Below, piece after piece: positions 8,398 to 16,018 of a DNA stretch of 33,363 nt. The notes under the pieces were generated by a model, which did not search any database, was not told the DNA's origin, and saw nothing but the letters and a program-made list of their open reading frames with translations. The DNA is from Nitrospinota bacterium (GTDB lineage Bacteria; Nitrospinota_A; UBA7883; JACRGQ01). Position 1 is the first letter of the stretch, and the number at the start of each line of letters is the position of its first letter. A program made the translations under genes and the position numbers. Location: NCBI GenBank assembly GCA_016200345.1, contig JACQEX010000059.1, forward strand, positions 1-33,363, written 5' to 3'.

Positions 8398-9878
8398 TGA
8401 TTAAGCCGGACAAAAAGACGTTCGTCGAGCTGTCGAAGAAGGGGAACGTCGTGCCCGTCTATTGCGACATATTGGCGGACATGCACACGCCGGTCGGCGC
8501 GTTCCAAAAAATTTCCAAAGGCTCCAAGTACGCCTTCCTGTTGGAGAGCGTCGAGGGGGGCGAAAAATGGGGGCGCTACACCTTCGTCGGCGCCTCGCCA
8601 AGCCTTGTAATCAGGACTTCCGGCGCGGAGGGAACGCGCATAACCCCGAAAAAACGCGAGAAATTCAAGCTCTCGTCCGACCCGCTGGAGGTGATAAAAA
8701 AAGAGATGTCCGCCTACAAGCCTGTGGCGGTGGAGGGGCTTCCCCCGTTTAACGGCGGGTTTGTCGGCTCCATCTCGTACGACTGCGTGCGGTTTTTTGA
8801 AAAACTTCCCGACAAGGCGAAGAAGGACCAGGATTTCCCGGACGCGGTCTTCATGCTGGCCGACTCCATGGTGGTTTTCGACAACGTGAGGCAGACCATA
8901 AAAATACTCGTCAACGCCCACGTGGACAAGGCCCCCGGCAAGGTTTATGACGAGGCGGTGGCAAAAATAAAAAAACTTTTGGAGCTTTTGGAAAAAACGG
9001 AAAAGGCCCCGAAAAAAACTGGGAGCGGAAAACTCGCCAAGCCGTCGTCCAACACGAAGGAGGCCGATTATTACAAGTCGGTCGAAAGGTGCAAGCACTA
9101 CATAAAGGAGGGGGACATTTTTCAGGTCGTTCTCGCGCAGAGGCTTTCCATAAAGCTGGGCGTCCCGGCGTTCGAGGTCTACCGCGCCCTCAGGTACGTA
9201 AACCCGTCGCCGTACATGTATTTTTTAAAACTGGACGACTGGGAGGTCGTGGGCGCGTCGCCGGAGATTCTTTCGCGCGTTCAAAACGGCAGGGTGGTTC
9301 TAAGGCCGCTTGCCGGGACGAGAAGGCGCGGCAAGGACGAGGCGGAGGACAAACAGCTGGAGCGCGAACTGTTGAACGACCATAAGGAGCTTGCCGAGCA
9401 CATAATGCTCGTTGACCTCGGGCGAAACGACGTCGGCCGGGTGAGCAAACCGGGGACGGTGAAAGTGACCGGATTGAAGATGGTGGAAAAATATTCCCAC
9501 GTCATGCACATCGTCTCGAACGTCGAGGGGGAGCTTGCGGACGGCAAGGATTGTTTTGACGTGATACGCGCCTCGTTCCCGGCTGGCACCCTAAGCGGCG
9601 CCCCGAAGATAAGGGCGATGGAGATAATTGACGAGCTGGAGCCGACCCGAAGGGGGCTTTACGGCGGCACCGTCGGCTACTTCGGATACAACGGCAACAT
9701 GGACCACGCCATCGCCATCAGGACGCTTGCGGTTAAAAACGGCGTGGCGCAACTCGGAGTCGGCGCCGGGATAGTGGCAGATTCCGACCCCGCCAGCGAG
9801 CAGATGGAATGCATGAACAAAGGCAGGGCGCTACTGCGCGCGATAGAGCTTGCCACCGCAAAGGACAAAACCTTATGA
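8397..9878 (+). CDS. trpE: Anthranilate synthase component I
   Basis: A 493-residue TrpE. It converts chorismate and glutamine-derived ammonia (from TrpG) to anthranilate, the first step of tryptophan synthesis. The N-terminal lobe carries LLES (residues 48-51), the motif linked to tryptophan feedback inhibition. The C-terminal chorismate-binding domain shows PSPYMYFLKL, RPLAGTRRRG, VDLGRNDVGRV, FPAGTLSGAPK and GAGIVADSDP. The lone trpE is unusual in that neither trpG nor other trp genes are next to it in this window. It overlaps truA by one base and gpsA by four bases (ATGA). Confidence 0.95.
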   Translation: MIKPDKKTFVELSKKGNVVPVYCDILADMHTPVGAFQKISKGSKYAFLLESVEGGEKWGRYTFVGASPSLVIRTSGAEGTRITPKKREKFKLSSDPLEVIKKEMSAYKPVAVEGLPPFNGGFVGSISYDCVRFFEKLPDKAKKDQDFPDAVFMLADSMVVFDNVRQTIKILVNAHVDKAPGKVYDEAVAKIKKLLELLEKTEKAPKKTGSGKLAKPSSNTKEADYYKSVERCKHYIKEGDIFQVVLAQRLSIKLGVPAFEVYRALRYVNPSPYMYFLKLDDWEVVGASPEILSRVQNGRVVLRPLAGTRRRGKDEAEDKQLERELLNDHKELAEHIMLVDLGRNDVGRVSKPGTVKVTGLKMVEKYSHVMHIVSNVEGELADGKDCFDVIRASFPAGTLSGAPKIRAMEIIDELEPTRRGLYGGTVGYFGYNGNMDHAIAIRTLAVKNGVAQLGVGAGIVADSDPASEQMECMNKGRALLRAIELATAKDKTL

Positions 9879-10894
9879 GCGGCGGGACGGGAAAAAACGC
9901 ATTTTCCGTCGTCGGCGGCGGAGCGTGGGGGACGGCCATTGCAAACCATCTGGCGGCGAACGGGAAATCGGTTCAACTTTGGGCGTACGAAAAAGAGGTG
10001 GTCGCCGAAATAAACTCCGCGCACACAAACACGATTTTTCTTCCGGGAATAAGTCTGGACGAAAGACTAAAGGCCACCGGCGACCTCGCGGCCGCGTGTT
10101 CGGCGGGGATGATTTTCTTCGTTGTTCCATCGCACGTCATGGAGGGGATTATCAACAAAATGATTCCGTCTCTCGGCAAGGATACGATAATAGTCTCCGC
10201 CACAAAGGGGATAGAGACAAAAAATCTGCGGCTTCCGTCGGAGATATTCGACGCGCTACTGCCGCCGGAGATGGCGAAAAACCTCGTCTGTTTTTCCGGC
10301 CCGTCGTTCGCCAAAGAGGTGGGGCTTGGACTGCCGACGGCGATTACGGCGGCCTCGCGCTCGCAAGCGTCGGCGGCGGCGGTTCAGGATGCGATGAGCA
10401 ACTCAAAGATGCGAATCTACACGCACGACGATTTAATCGGCGTGGAGCTCGGCGGCGCCGTGAAAAACGTCGTCGCCGTGGCCGCGGGAATATCGGACGG
10501 CCTTAAACTTGGGCACAACGCCCGCGCGGCGATAATCACGCGCGGACTTGCGGAGATGACAAGGCTCGGAAAGGCCTACGGTGCGCGGGCCGACACGTTC
10601 TCGGGTCTTTCGGGAATCGGCGACCTAATACTTACGGCGACCGGCGATTTAAGCAGAAACAGGACGGTCGGCATAAGGCTTGGGGGCGGCGAGACGCTTT
10701 CGCAAATCACCGACGGCATGAAAAGCGTTGCCGAGGGAATTTTGACGAGCAAGGCGATTTTCGAGCTGGCCCTAAAGAAAGGGGCGGACATGCCGGTGTG
10801 CAGGGAGGTTTATCTCGTCTGCCACGAGGGGAAGGCCCCCAAGGAGGCGGTGGCCGACCTGATGGGGAGAAAATTAAAGGGCGAGTTCTACTAG
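9875..10894 (+). CDS. gpsA: Glycerol-3-phosphate dehydrogenase [NAD(P)+]
   Basis: A 339-residue soluble enzyme that reduces dihydroxyacetone phosphate to sn-glycerol-3-phosphate for phospholipid synthesis. The dinucleotide-binding loop is GGGAWGT (residues 14-20). Other family motifs are ATKGIETKN, FSGPSFAKEV and the catalytic-lysine region GAVKNVVAVAAGISDGL. The ATG at 9875 is chosen because it gives the usual short lead into the Rossmann loop and forms an ATGA overlap with trpE; the frame is open further upstream, but only inside trpE. larB starts three bases after its stop. Confidence 0.95.
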   Translation: MSGGTGKNAFSVVGGGAWGTAIANHLAANGKSVQLWAYEKEVVAEINSAHTNTIFLPGISLDERLKATGDLAAACSAGMIFFVVPSHVMEGIINKMIPSLGKDTIIVSATKGIETKNLRLPSEIFDALLPPEMAKNLVCFSGPSFAKEVGLGLPTAITAASRSQASAAAVQDAMSNSKMRIYTHDDLIGVELGGAVKNVVAVAAGISDGLKLGHNARAAIITRGLAEMTRLGKAYGARADTFSGLSGIGDLILTATGDLSRNRTVGIRLGGGETLSQITDGMKSVAEGILTSKAIFELALKKGADMPVCREVYLVCHEGKAPKEAVADLMGRKLKGEFY

Positions 10895-10897
10895 GCG

Positions 10898-11656
10898 ATG
10901 GACAAAAAAAAACTTCTGCAACTGTTGGGGGAGTTCAAGGCCGGCAAAAAGTCGCTTTCCTCCGTTGCGGAAAAAATCGGCTCGATGGGATATGAGGACA
11001 TTGTCTTTGCAAAGGTGGACCACCATCGAAAACAAAGGCAGGGCTTTTGCGAGGTGATTTTCGCGCCCGGCAAAACCCCGGCCCAGGTGGGGGCCATAGC
11101 AAAAAAACTTTTGGAAAAATCCGACACGCTGTTGGTGACTCGCGCAAGTGCAAAGGCGTATAAAGAGGTTAGGAAGGCAAACAAGCTTGCCGTTTATCAC
11201 GAGCTTTCCGGCGCGATAACGGTGGAGCCGAAGGCTGGGAAAAAACGGCGCGGCAACCTGCTGATAATTTCCGCGGGGACTTCCGACATACCGGTCGCCG
11301 AGGAGGCCGCGGTTTCGGCGGACATTATGGGTATGCGGGTAACGACGGTTTTCGACGTCGGCGTGGCGGGGATACACCGCCTTCTGTCCCAGCGAAAAAA
11401 TTTGGACGAGGCCGACTGCGTGATAGTGGTTGCCGGGATGGACGGCGCGCTTGCAAGCGTCGTCGGCGGTATGGTCTCCAAACCGGTGATAGCGGTGCCA
11501 ACGTCCGTCGGCTACGGCGCCGCGTTCAACGGGCTTGCGCCCCTGCTGGCCATGCTTAACTCCTGCGCGGGCGGCGTTGCGGTGGTGAACATAGACAACG
11601 GCTACGGGGCCGCCGCGCTCGCGCACAGAATACTTTCGCCAAAGGTGGAGAAATGA
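10898..11656 (+). CDS. larB: Nickel-pincer cofactor biosynthesis protein LarB
   Basis: A 252-residue protein whose C-terminal half (about 120-250) is the AIR-carboxylase-like fold of LarB, with SAGTSDIPVAEEA, DVGVAGIHRLL, VVAGMDGALASVVGG and PTSVGYGAAFNG. LarB carboxylates the pyridinium ring of nicotinic acid adenine dinucleotide and hydrolyses the phosphoanhydride, the first step toward the nickel-pincer nucleotide used by lactate racemase and its relatives. The N-terminal 110 residues are the LarB-specific extension that separates it from PurE. It is coupled to larC by an ATGA overlap. larE and a larA-type enzyme are not in the window. Confidence 0.9.
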   Translation: MDKKKLLQLLGEFKAGKKSLSSVAEKIGSMGYEDIVFAKVDHHRKQRQGFCEVIFAPGKTPAQVGAIAKKLLEKSDTLLVTRASAKAYKEVRKANKLAVYHELSGAITVEPKAGKKRRGNLLIISAGTSDIPVAEEAAVSADIMGMRVTTVFDVGVAGIHRLLSQRKNLDEADCVIVVAGMDGALASVVGGMVSKPVIAVPTSVGYGAAFNGLAPLLAMLNSCAGGVAVVNIDNGYGAAALAHRILSPKVEK

Positions 11657-12810
11657 GGACGGCATACCTGGATGCCTTTTCGGGAATAAGCGGGGACATG
11701 GTGGTCGGGTCTTTGCTTGATGCGGGCGCGTCGTTGACAGTTTTAAAACGCGAGTTGAAAAAACTCGACATGGGCGGAAATTCCGTCTCGACTGAAAAGG
11801 CGAAGCTGAACGGGATTTACGCCACGAGATTCAAGGTGAAGGTCGCGGAAAAACAAAAGAACCGCGATTACTCCGCGATTAAGAGAATGTTGGAAAAAAG
11901 CAAACTGGACGCGCAGGTTAAGGAAACCGCGCTCGCCGTTTTTCGCGCAATCGGGGTCGCTGAGGCGAAGGTTCACAACCAGCCGCTGGAGACGGTGCAT
12001 TTCCACGAGGTCGGCGCGGTGGACTCGATTGTTGACATCGTTGGCGCCGCGATATGTTTTAAAAACCTTGGCGTGACGCGCTTCGAGTGCTCGCCGGTGC
12101 CGACGGGGCGCGGGTTTGCCAACACCCAGCACGGGATAATGCCGATACCGGCCCCGGCGACGATACTGTTGTTGAAGGGGGTTCCGATATCGCCCGACGA
12201 CACGCAGATGGAGTTGACCACGCCGACCGGCGCCGCGATTGCCTCGGTGCTCTCGTCGAAGTTCGGTTCTTTACCGGCCATGAGACCGGTCGCGGTCGGC
12301 TACGGCCTCGGCACAAAAATACGGCAGGACGGAGTGCCGAATCTTTTTCGCGTGATAATCGGCGAGACGGACGGGGCGGCAAAAAAACTGATGGTGGTGG
12401 AGACGAATTTGGACGACGCCACGCCGGAGGTCGTAAGCTTTGCGGCGTCGAGGGCGTTGGACGCCGGGGCGTTGGACGCGTGGGTTGCGCCGATAACGAT
12501 GAAGAAGGGGCGACAGGCGTTTTGCCTCTCGTTGCTATGCGACCCGTTGAACGCGGCGAAACTTCGGAACCTTTTGTTGGAGGAGACGCCCACGCTCGGC
12601 GTGCGGCAATACGAGGTTCAAAGGTTCGAGTTGGAAAGAAAAACCGTGCGCGTAAAAACCAAGTGGGGCGAGGTGAGGGTAAAAATCGCCGTCACTCCGT
12701 CCGGCAAAAACCGGATGAAGCCGGAGTATGAGGACGTTCGTTTGATTGCCGAAAAAAGCGGCAAACCGTTTTCCGTTATTTACGCCTCAGCCCTCTCCGC
12801 AGTTTTGTAG
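11653..12810 (+). CDS. larC: Nickel-pincer cofactor biosynthesis protein LarC (nickel insertion)
   Basis: A 385-residue protein of the LarC/DUF111 family. It inserts nickel into the bis-thiocarboxylated pyridinium nucleotide made by LarB and LarE. Family motifs are YLDAFSGISGDM at the N-terminus, HFHEVGAVDSIVDIVG, the region PVPTGRGF, and ETNLDDATPEV opening the C-terminal part. In some lactobacilli larC is expressed through a programmed frameshift; here it is one uninterrupted frame. It ends the truA-larC gene run; downstream is nearly 700 bases without an intact gene. Confidence 0.92.
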   Translation: MRTAYLDAFSGISGDMVVGSLLDAGASLTVLKRELKKLDMGGNSVSTEKAKLNGIYATRFKVKVAEKQKNRDYSAIKRMLEKSKLDAQVKETALAVFRAIGVAEAKVHNQPLETVHFHEVGAVDSIVDIVGAAICFKNLGVTRFECSPVPTGRGFANTQHGIMPIPAPATILLLKGVPISPDDTQMELTTPTGAAIASVLSSKFGSLPAMRPVAVGYGLGTKIRQDGVPNLFRVIIGETDGAAKKLMVVETNLDDATPEVVSFAASRALDAGALDAWVAPITMKKGRQAFCLSLLCDPLNAAKLRNLLLEETPTLGVRQYEVQRFELERKTVRVKTKWGEVRVKIAVTPSGKNRMKPEYEDVRLIAEKSGKPFSVIYASALSAVL

Positions 12811-13090
12811 TTTTTTCACTTTGCTCAAATTGCGTTGGAATCCAATATAGTCAAATATGCAAGCCCCACCCACTAACCATTATTAGGTGGTGTCTCTGTT
12901 TGAATATTTCGTGTATTTATTCTGTCCTCCCGCACTTGATGCGGGATCCATTTCCTTAGATTTCAACGGAATTGGACCCCGGTTCAAGCCCGGGGTGACA
13001 AGAATCCTGACACATATTTCAAACTTAGACCCCAGCCATTATTAACGCCGCCATTCGTTGTTCGATTTAAGGTAGTATGATTCGTGGCGT
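12811..13090. other. Intergenic region without an intact gene, 5' half
   Basis: No open frame of protein-like character is seen here. It is AT-rich near larC and contains the inverted pair of stem-loop repeats listed separately. It then runs into the start of the broken Bro-N reading frame at 13091. No convincing promoter or intrinsic terminator could be placed. Confidence 0.5.
12924..13001. repeat. Inverted pair of TGTC...CCCG stem-loop repeats
   Basis: The left unit contains the perfect hairpin CCCGCA-cttga-TGCGGG (12929-12945). The right unit contains ACCCCGG-ttcaagc-CCGGGGT (12976-12996). Read on opposite strands, the two units follow the same pattern: TGTC, a C-rich stem, a TTGA loop, a G-rich stem, then TCCA and TT. 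They are therefore two copies of one repeat in inverted orientation. Similar short palindromic repeats are common between genes in many Proteobacteria. They may form one larger hairpin in RNA. Confidence 0.65.
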
Positions 13091-13222
13091 ATGAACCAAG
13101 AAAATAACAGTGGCGAGACAAGTACAAAAATCTACCTTTTCAAGGGTAAACAAATCCGAAAAACTCTCCATCAAGGAGAGTGGTGGTTTTCGGTGAATTT
13201 GGGGTCAGACCTTGACATTTGA
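13091..13222 (+). pseudogene. Bro-N (phage antirepressor-type) 5' fragment, cut by a palindromic element
   Basis: The frame from ATG 13091 reads MNQENNSGETSTK and then IYLFKGKQIRKTLHQGEWWF. The second part closely follows the start of BRO-N domains (IxxFKxKxIRKTxHxxEWWFSV). After WWFSVN the homology stops and the frame enters the palindrome that starts at 13201, ending at a TGA inside it. Bro-N proteins are DNA-binding antirepressor-like proteins found in phages and as orphan chromosomal genes. A probable internal piece of a Bro-N gene reappears at 13443, so the gene was broken and partly lost. It is not expected to be functional. Confidence 0.7.
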
Positions 13223-13262
13223 CAAAACGCGCACCTAATGTCAAATGTCAAGGTCTGACCCC
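13201..13262. repeat. GGGGTCAGACC palindromic element, copy 1
   Basis: Two perfect 24-base inverted arms (13201-13224 and 13239-13262) flank a 14-base loop. The left arm begins GGGGTCAGACCTTGACATT. The right end is followed by a second copy of its terminus: CTGACCCCCACCAC occurs at 13255-13268 and again at 13280-13293. The element sits inside a Bro-N gene. No transposase is nearby, so it is a non-autonomous MITE- or REP-like element. Confidence 0.85.
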
Positions 13263-13371
13263 CACCACCCCCCCACCACCTGACCCCCACCACGGAAGAT
13301 AAAAAGAAATTGAAACATTTTTAATAACGGAGAGCTTGCGCCTTATGCAACGGTTGAAAAATATTTAGTAC
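13263..13371. other. Intergenic remnant sequence
   Basis: C-rich direct repeats (CCCACCACC) give way to AT-rich sequence. No gene is recognised. It joins the palindrome to the RhuM-like fragment. Confidence 0.4.
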
Positions 13372-13449
13372 GAGCGCGAATTGGATGAGAAATCAACTAC
13401 CGAGGATTTCTCGGTAGTTCAAAAGGAAGGAGCGAGGGGGGCAAGCTAA
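13372..13449 (+). pseudogene. Possible RhuM-family fragment
   Basis: One frame reads ERELDEKSTTEDFSVVQKEG, which resembles the segment (E)GELDExST...xVQxEGxRxV found in RhuM-family proteins, phage- and toxin-associated genes of unclear function. Only about 22 residues align before the frame stops at 13449. Neither the upstream helix-turn-helix part nor the downstream YNLD region is present. The assignment is moderate because the fragment is short. Confidence 0.45.
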
Positions 13450-13499
13450 AAGCGGAGGGAAGCGAGGTGGTTACAAAATGTCACCAACTGAAAATTGTC
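13443..13499 (+). pseudogene. Possible Bro-N internal fragment
   Basis: The frame KLKAEGSEVVTKCHQLKI resembles the internal Bro-N segment WRKLKxRLKxEGxEVVTxCHGLKL. It is in a different reading frame from the Bro-N start at 13091 and separated from it by the palindrome and the RhuM-like piece. It runs up to the 3' end of the minus-strand gene at 13501. Together the pieces look like one gene broken by insertions and deletions. Confidence 0.5.
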
Positions 13500-13500
13500 C

Positions 13501-15747
13501 TTACTTCACGCTGAAGTTTTGGATGTTGATCGAGGTTATTTTTTCCAGGTCGCCGCGTCTTTTCATCCTTTCCGTAAGGTGGGCGACCAGCTTGTCCTGC
13601 GCGTAGTGCGTGTCTGAATAAAACTTGTCCCTAAAAAATCCCTCTATCTCTTTCTCTATCGTCATCTCGTAAAGAAACTGCTTTTTCTCGGCGGTCGTTA
13701 AATCCTTGCCGGAAGCGAAGGTTATCTCCACGTCCGCCGTCATAACCTTCACCTGCTGGGCGTTGTAGTCCACCGGGACGATTATCCCAAAATTAAGGTT
13801 CTTGTTCTGCACCACCGGTTTTGGCGTGACCAGTCTTTCTTCCTTCTTAGCCAACTCAATCGGCTTTTCATGCTTGAGGCCCTCTTTCGGAGTCTCTGTC
13901 TTTGCCGGGGGCTCCTCCTTCTTTTCGGGGGGGGGTGCCGCGGCCTCTTCCTTGGCGGGCGGCTTCGCTGACGCCTCCTCGGTTTTTTTCTCGACCGGCT
14001 CCGTTTTCTCCGCGACTTTGGGGGCCTCGGGTTTTACCGGCTCTTCGTGTTTTGCCTCCTCTGTCGGTTTGACCGGTTTTTCGGCCTCCTTCTTTTCAGG
14101 CGCGGCAGGCGCGGGGGGCTTTACCTCAGCTAATCTCTTCTCCGGTTTCGGAGTAGCTTTTAATGCCGTCGTGATGTGGCCCTTCTTGGCAGTAATCAAC
14201 CTGGCGATGTCTAGATTGTGCCTCGCGCCGAATACGATTAGTGCCAGCGAGGCCGCCAGTGAAAAGGCCGCGATTTTTTGTCTTCGGCTTAGTTTCGGAA
14301 GTCGGATAAGCGCACGTTTTTTGACCTTCTCCGTTTCTTCCGCGTGTTGCTCCGCCTCCTCCGCGGCTTTCCCCGATGGTTCGGGCGCGGGAGTTTGTTG
14401 CGCTTTTTCCGGCGACTTTCCGTTGGCCGGGGCTTGCGCTTGGAAAGCCTCGCTTTCGAACAATTGCGAGGTGTCGGTCGCCTCCTCTTTGAAGAGGTCT
14501 TGTATGTTTGCCGACGAGGTATCGGCGGACGCCTCCCCGACTGCAGGGGCGGCTTCCGTTGCGAAAAGCGCGTTTAGGTCGTCCTGCGAAATTTCCGGTG
14601 TTGCGGCCGGGGCCGAACCGCCGGCCGGTTTGTCAACCGACGCCTCGGCAAACAGCGCGTTTAAATCGTCTTGGGAAATTAAGGCGTCCGACGGGTTTTT
14701 CTCCTCAGCCTTTTCCGGCGGTTGATTTGCGCCTGTGACGGCCATCAAACCCTCGACGCTCTCGCCGGTTATTGCCGCCGGAGCAGTTGGCTTGTCGGAG
14801 TCGTTTGTGGCGAATCCGTTGAGGAGAGCGTCAATATCGTCCTGTCCCGCTATGGCCGGTGTTTCGGTTTTTGCCGAGCCACCGAACAGGGCGTCAATAT
14901 CGTCCTGTCCCGCTATGGCCGGTGTTTCGGTTTTTGCCGAGCCACCGAACAGGGCGTCAATGTCGTCCTGTCCCGCTATGGCCGGTGTTTCAGTTTTTGC
15001 CGAGCCACCGAACAGGGCGTCAATGTCGTCCTGTCCCGCTATGGCCGGCGCCGGTTTTTGTTCGACCACCGGTTTGGGTGGTTCGGGAGTTTTTGCCACC
15101 GCGTTGAAGATTGCGTCCATTTCGTCTAGCTGAGACACCGGTTTTTTTTCAACCACAGGTTTGGGCGGTTCGGGGGTTTTTGTGACGTTTCCAAAGAGCG
15201 CGTCAATGTCATCCTGTCCACCAATCGCAACAATCGGCTCTATGTTGGCGGCTGAACTGAAAATCGCGTCCAGATCGTCTTGGGTGGAGGCGGGTTTTAG
15301 CACCGCCGCCGGTTCGGGTTTCGAAACCTTTTGTTCGGGGGCCTGTTTGCCGGTTTTTATTTCCGTGGCGACGTTCCCAAAAAGGGCGTCAATGTCGTCT
15401 TGGGCCGTTGTGGTTTTTGTCGGTTTTTCATTTAGGGCGTTAAAAATCGCGTCCAGATGGCCTTGTTCAGAGGGGGTTTGTAGGGGGGTGGTGACAATAA
15501 CTTGGGCCGCCGGTTCTTCCGGAGCAGGTTGTTCCTCGATTTTTTTGGCCGTTTCAACAACGGGGGCCGATTGCACGGGAGCTGTCTTGTTAACCATGGG
15601 TTGGGTTTGGTTCGAGGCTATCTTCTTCTTTTTCTTAACGAAAAAGATGTTTTCGCAACTGGCGCAATGGGCGTAGGTTCCGCTATCCGCGATGGATTCA
15701 GAATCCACCTGGTATTTGGTCGAACATTTCGGACAGGTCAACAACAT
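13501..15747 (-). CDS. Zinc-ribbon membrane protein with repeated QDDIDALF peptides and a FliL-like C-terminal domain
   Basis: A 748-residue protein. Residues 1-36 are an MJ0042-type zinc ribbon (C5, C8, C28, C31). Residues 95-430 are low-complexity linkers holding about eleven short acidic-hydrophobic peptides of the type QDDIDALF (for example at 116, 156, 178, 239, 260, 281, 302, 359, 388), with weaker ones at 97, 207, 414 and 426. A basic stretch precedes one membrane helix (492-509). A Pro/Lys/Glu-rich linker (530-645) then leads to a folded C-terminal domain (650-748). That domain, with its late helix region and ending NIQNFSV, is laid out like FliL. Peptides of this type resemble the SQxEIDALL peptide of FliM/FliN. 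Function is not known; the topology predicts repeats in the cytoplasm and the last domain in the periplasm. Confidence 0.8.
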   Translation of the reverse strand: MLLTCPKCSTKYQVDSESIADSGTYAHCASCENIFFVKKKKKIASNQTQPMVNKTAPVQSAPVVETAKKIEEQPAPEEPAAQVIVTTPLQTPSEQGHLDAIFNALNEKPTKTTTAQDDIDALFGNVATEIKTGKQAPEQKVSKPEPAAVLKPASTQDDLDAIFSSAANIEPIVAIGGQDDIDALFGNVTKTPEPPKPVVEKKPVSQLDEMDAIFNAVAKTPEPPKPVVEQKPAPAIAGQDDIDALFGGSAKTETPAIAGQDDIDALFGGSAKTETPAIAGQDDIDALFGGSAKTETPAIAGQDDIDALLNGFATNDSDKPTAPAAITGESVEGLMAVTGANQPPEKAEEKNPSDALISQDDLNALFAEASVDKPAGGSAPAATPEISQDDLNALFATEAAPAVGEASADTSSANIQDLFKEEATDTSQLFESEAFQAQAPANGKSPEKAQQTPAPEPSGKAAEEAEQHAEETEKVKKRALIRLPKLSRRQKIAAFSLAASLALIVFGARHNLDIARLITAKKGHITTALKATPKPEKRLAEVKPPAPAAPEKKEAEKPVKPTEEAKHEEPVKPEAPKVAEKTEPVEKKTEEASAKPPAKEEAAAPPPEKKEEPPAKTETPKEGLKHEKPIELAKKEERLVTPKPVVQNKNLNFGIIVPVDYNAQQVKVMTADVEITFASGKDLTTAEKKQFLYEMTIEKEIEGFFRDKFYSDTHYAQDKLVAHLTERMKRRGDLEKITSINIQNFSVK
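14828..15060 (-). repeat. 63-bp tandem repeat inside the QDDIDALF protein gene
   Basis: GCGTCAAT recurs at 14828, 14891, 14954 and 15017, a strict 63-base period. It encodes a 21-residue unit containing AIAGQDDIDALFGGSAKTET, three complete near-identical copies plus a diverged fourth. Neighbouring copies differ by very few bases, which indicates recent expansion by slippage or unequal recombination. The older, diverged repeats on both sides show the protein has grown this way before. Confidence 0.9.
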
Positions 15748-15774
15748 AATTAAACTAACTGCTCCTCAGCTACG

Positions 15775-15802
15775 ATTATACGGCATGTGCGCGAATAGTC
15801 AA
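15775..15802 (-). promoter_or_regulatory. Sigma-70-type promoter for the QDDIDALF protein gene
   Basis: On the minus strand TTGACT (complement of 15797-15802) is followed after 16 bases by a perfect TATAAT (complement of 15775-15780). The start codon is 27 bases downstream of the -10 box. An AGGAG at 15762-15766 is a possible but rather distant ribosome-binding site. Confidence 0.7.
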
Positions 15803-15915
15803 AAAATGGGCGCCAAACATCATGAACCGTCAATTTATCGTTTGGAGTGGGTGATTTACTCAAAGCGTATCTCCTTGAGAAATATACCTAATCTCCAAAT
15901 ACTTTAAATTCATGC

Positions 15916-15944
15916 TTGACATAATTCCTCTTTTCTTCTAACAT
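15916..15944 (+). promoter_or_regulatory. Sigma-70-type promoter for the lytic transglycosylase gene
   Basis: A consensus TTGACA (15916-15921), a 17-base spacer and TAACAT (15939-15944). Transcription would start near 15951, leaving an untranslated leader of about 185 bases that contains the stem-loops at 16019-16108. Confidence 0.7.
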
Positions 15945-16018
15945 TTCACTACCTAAGGGAGTACTTATCAAGAATCATTCCAAATAAAGAAACTAACTAT
16001 AAGAACTTTGTAACAACA

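Noticed and set aside
12976-12996. GGTTCAAGCCC as a tRNA T-arm
   Set aside because: No acceptor, D or anticodon arms surround it, and the sequence is one half of an inverted stem-loop repeat.
13395-13419. Perfect 10-bp hairpin AACTACCGAG/CTCGGTAGTT downstream of the minus-strand gene, as an intrinsic terminator
   Set aside because: No T-tract follows on the minus strand, and the bases fall inside the RhuM-like coding fragment, which explains them.
13802-14725. Long plus-strand open frame opposite the QDDIDALF protein gene
   Set aside because: It is the antisense of low-complexity Pro/Ala/Lys/Glu coding sequence. The translated product is Ser/Phe/Gly-rich filler, and the minus strand has the promoter, zinc ribbon and membrane helix.
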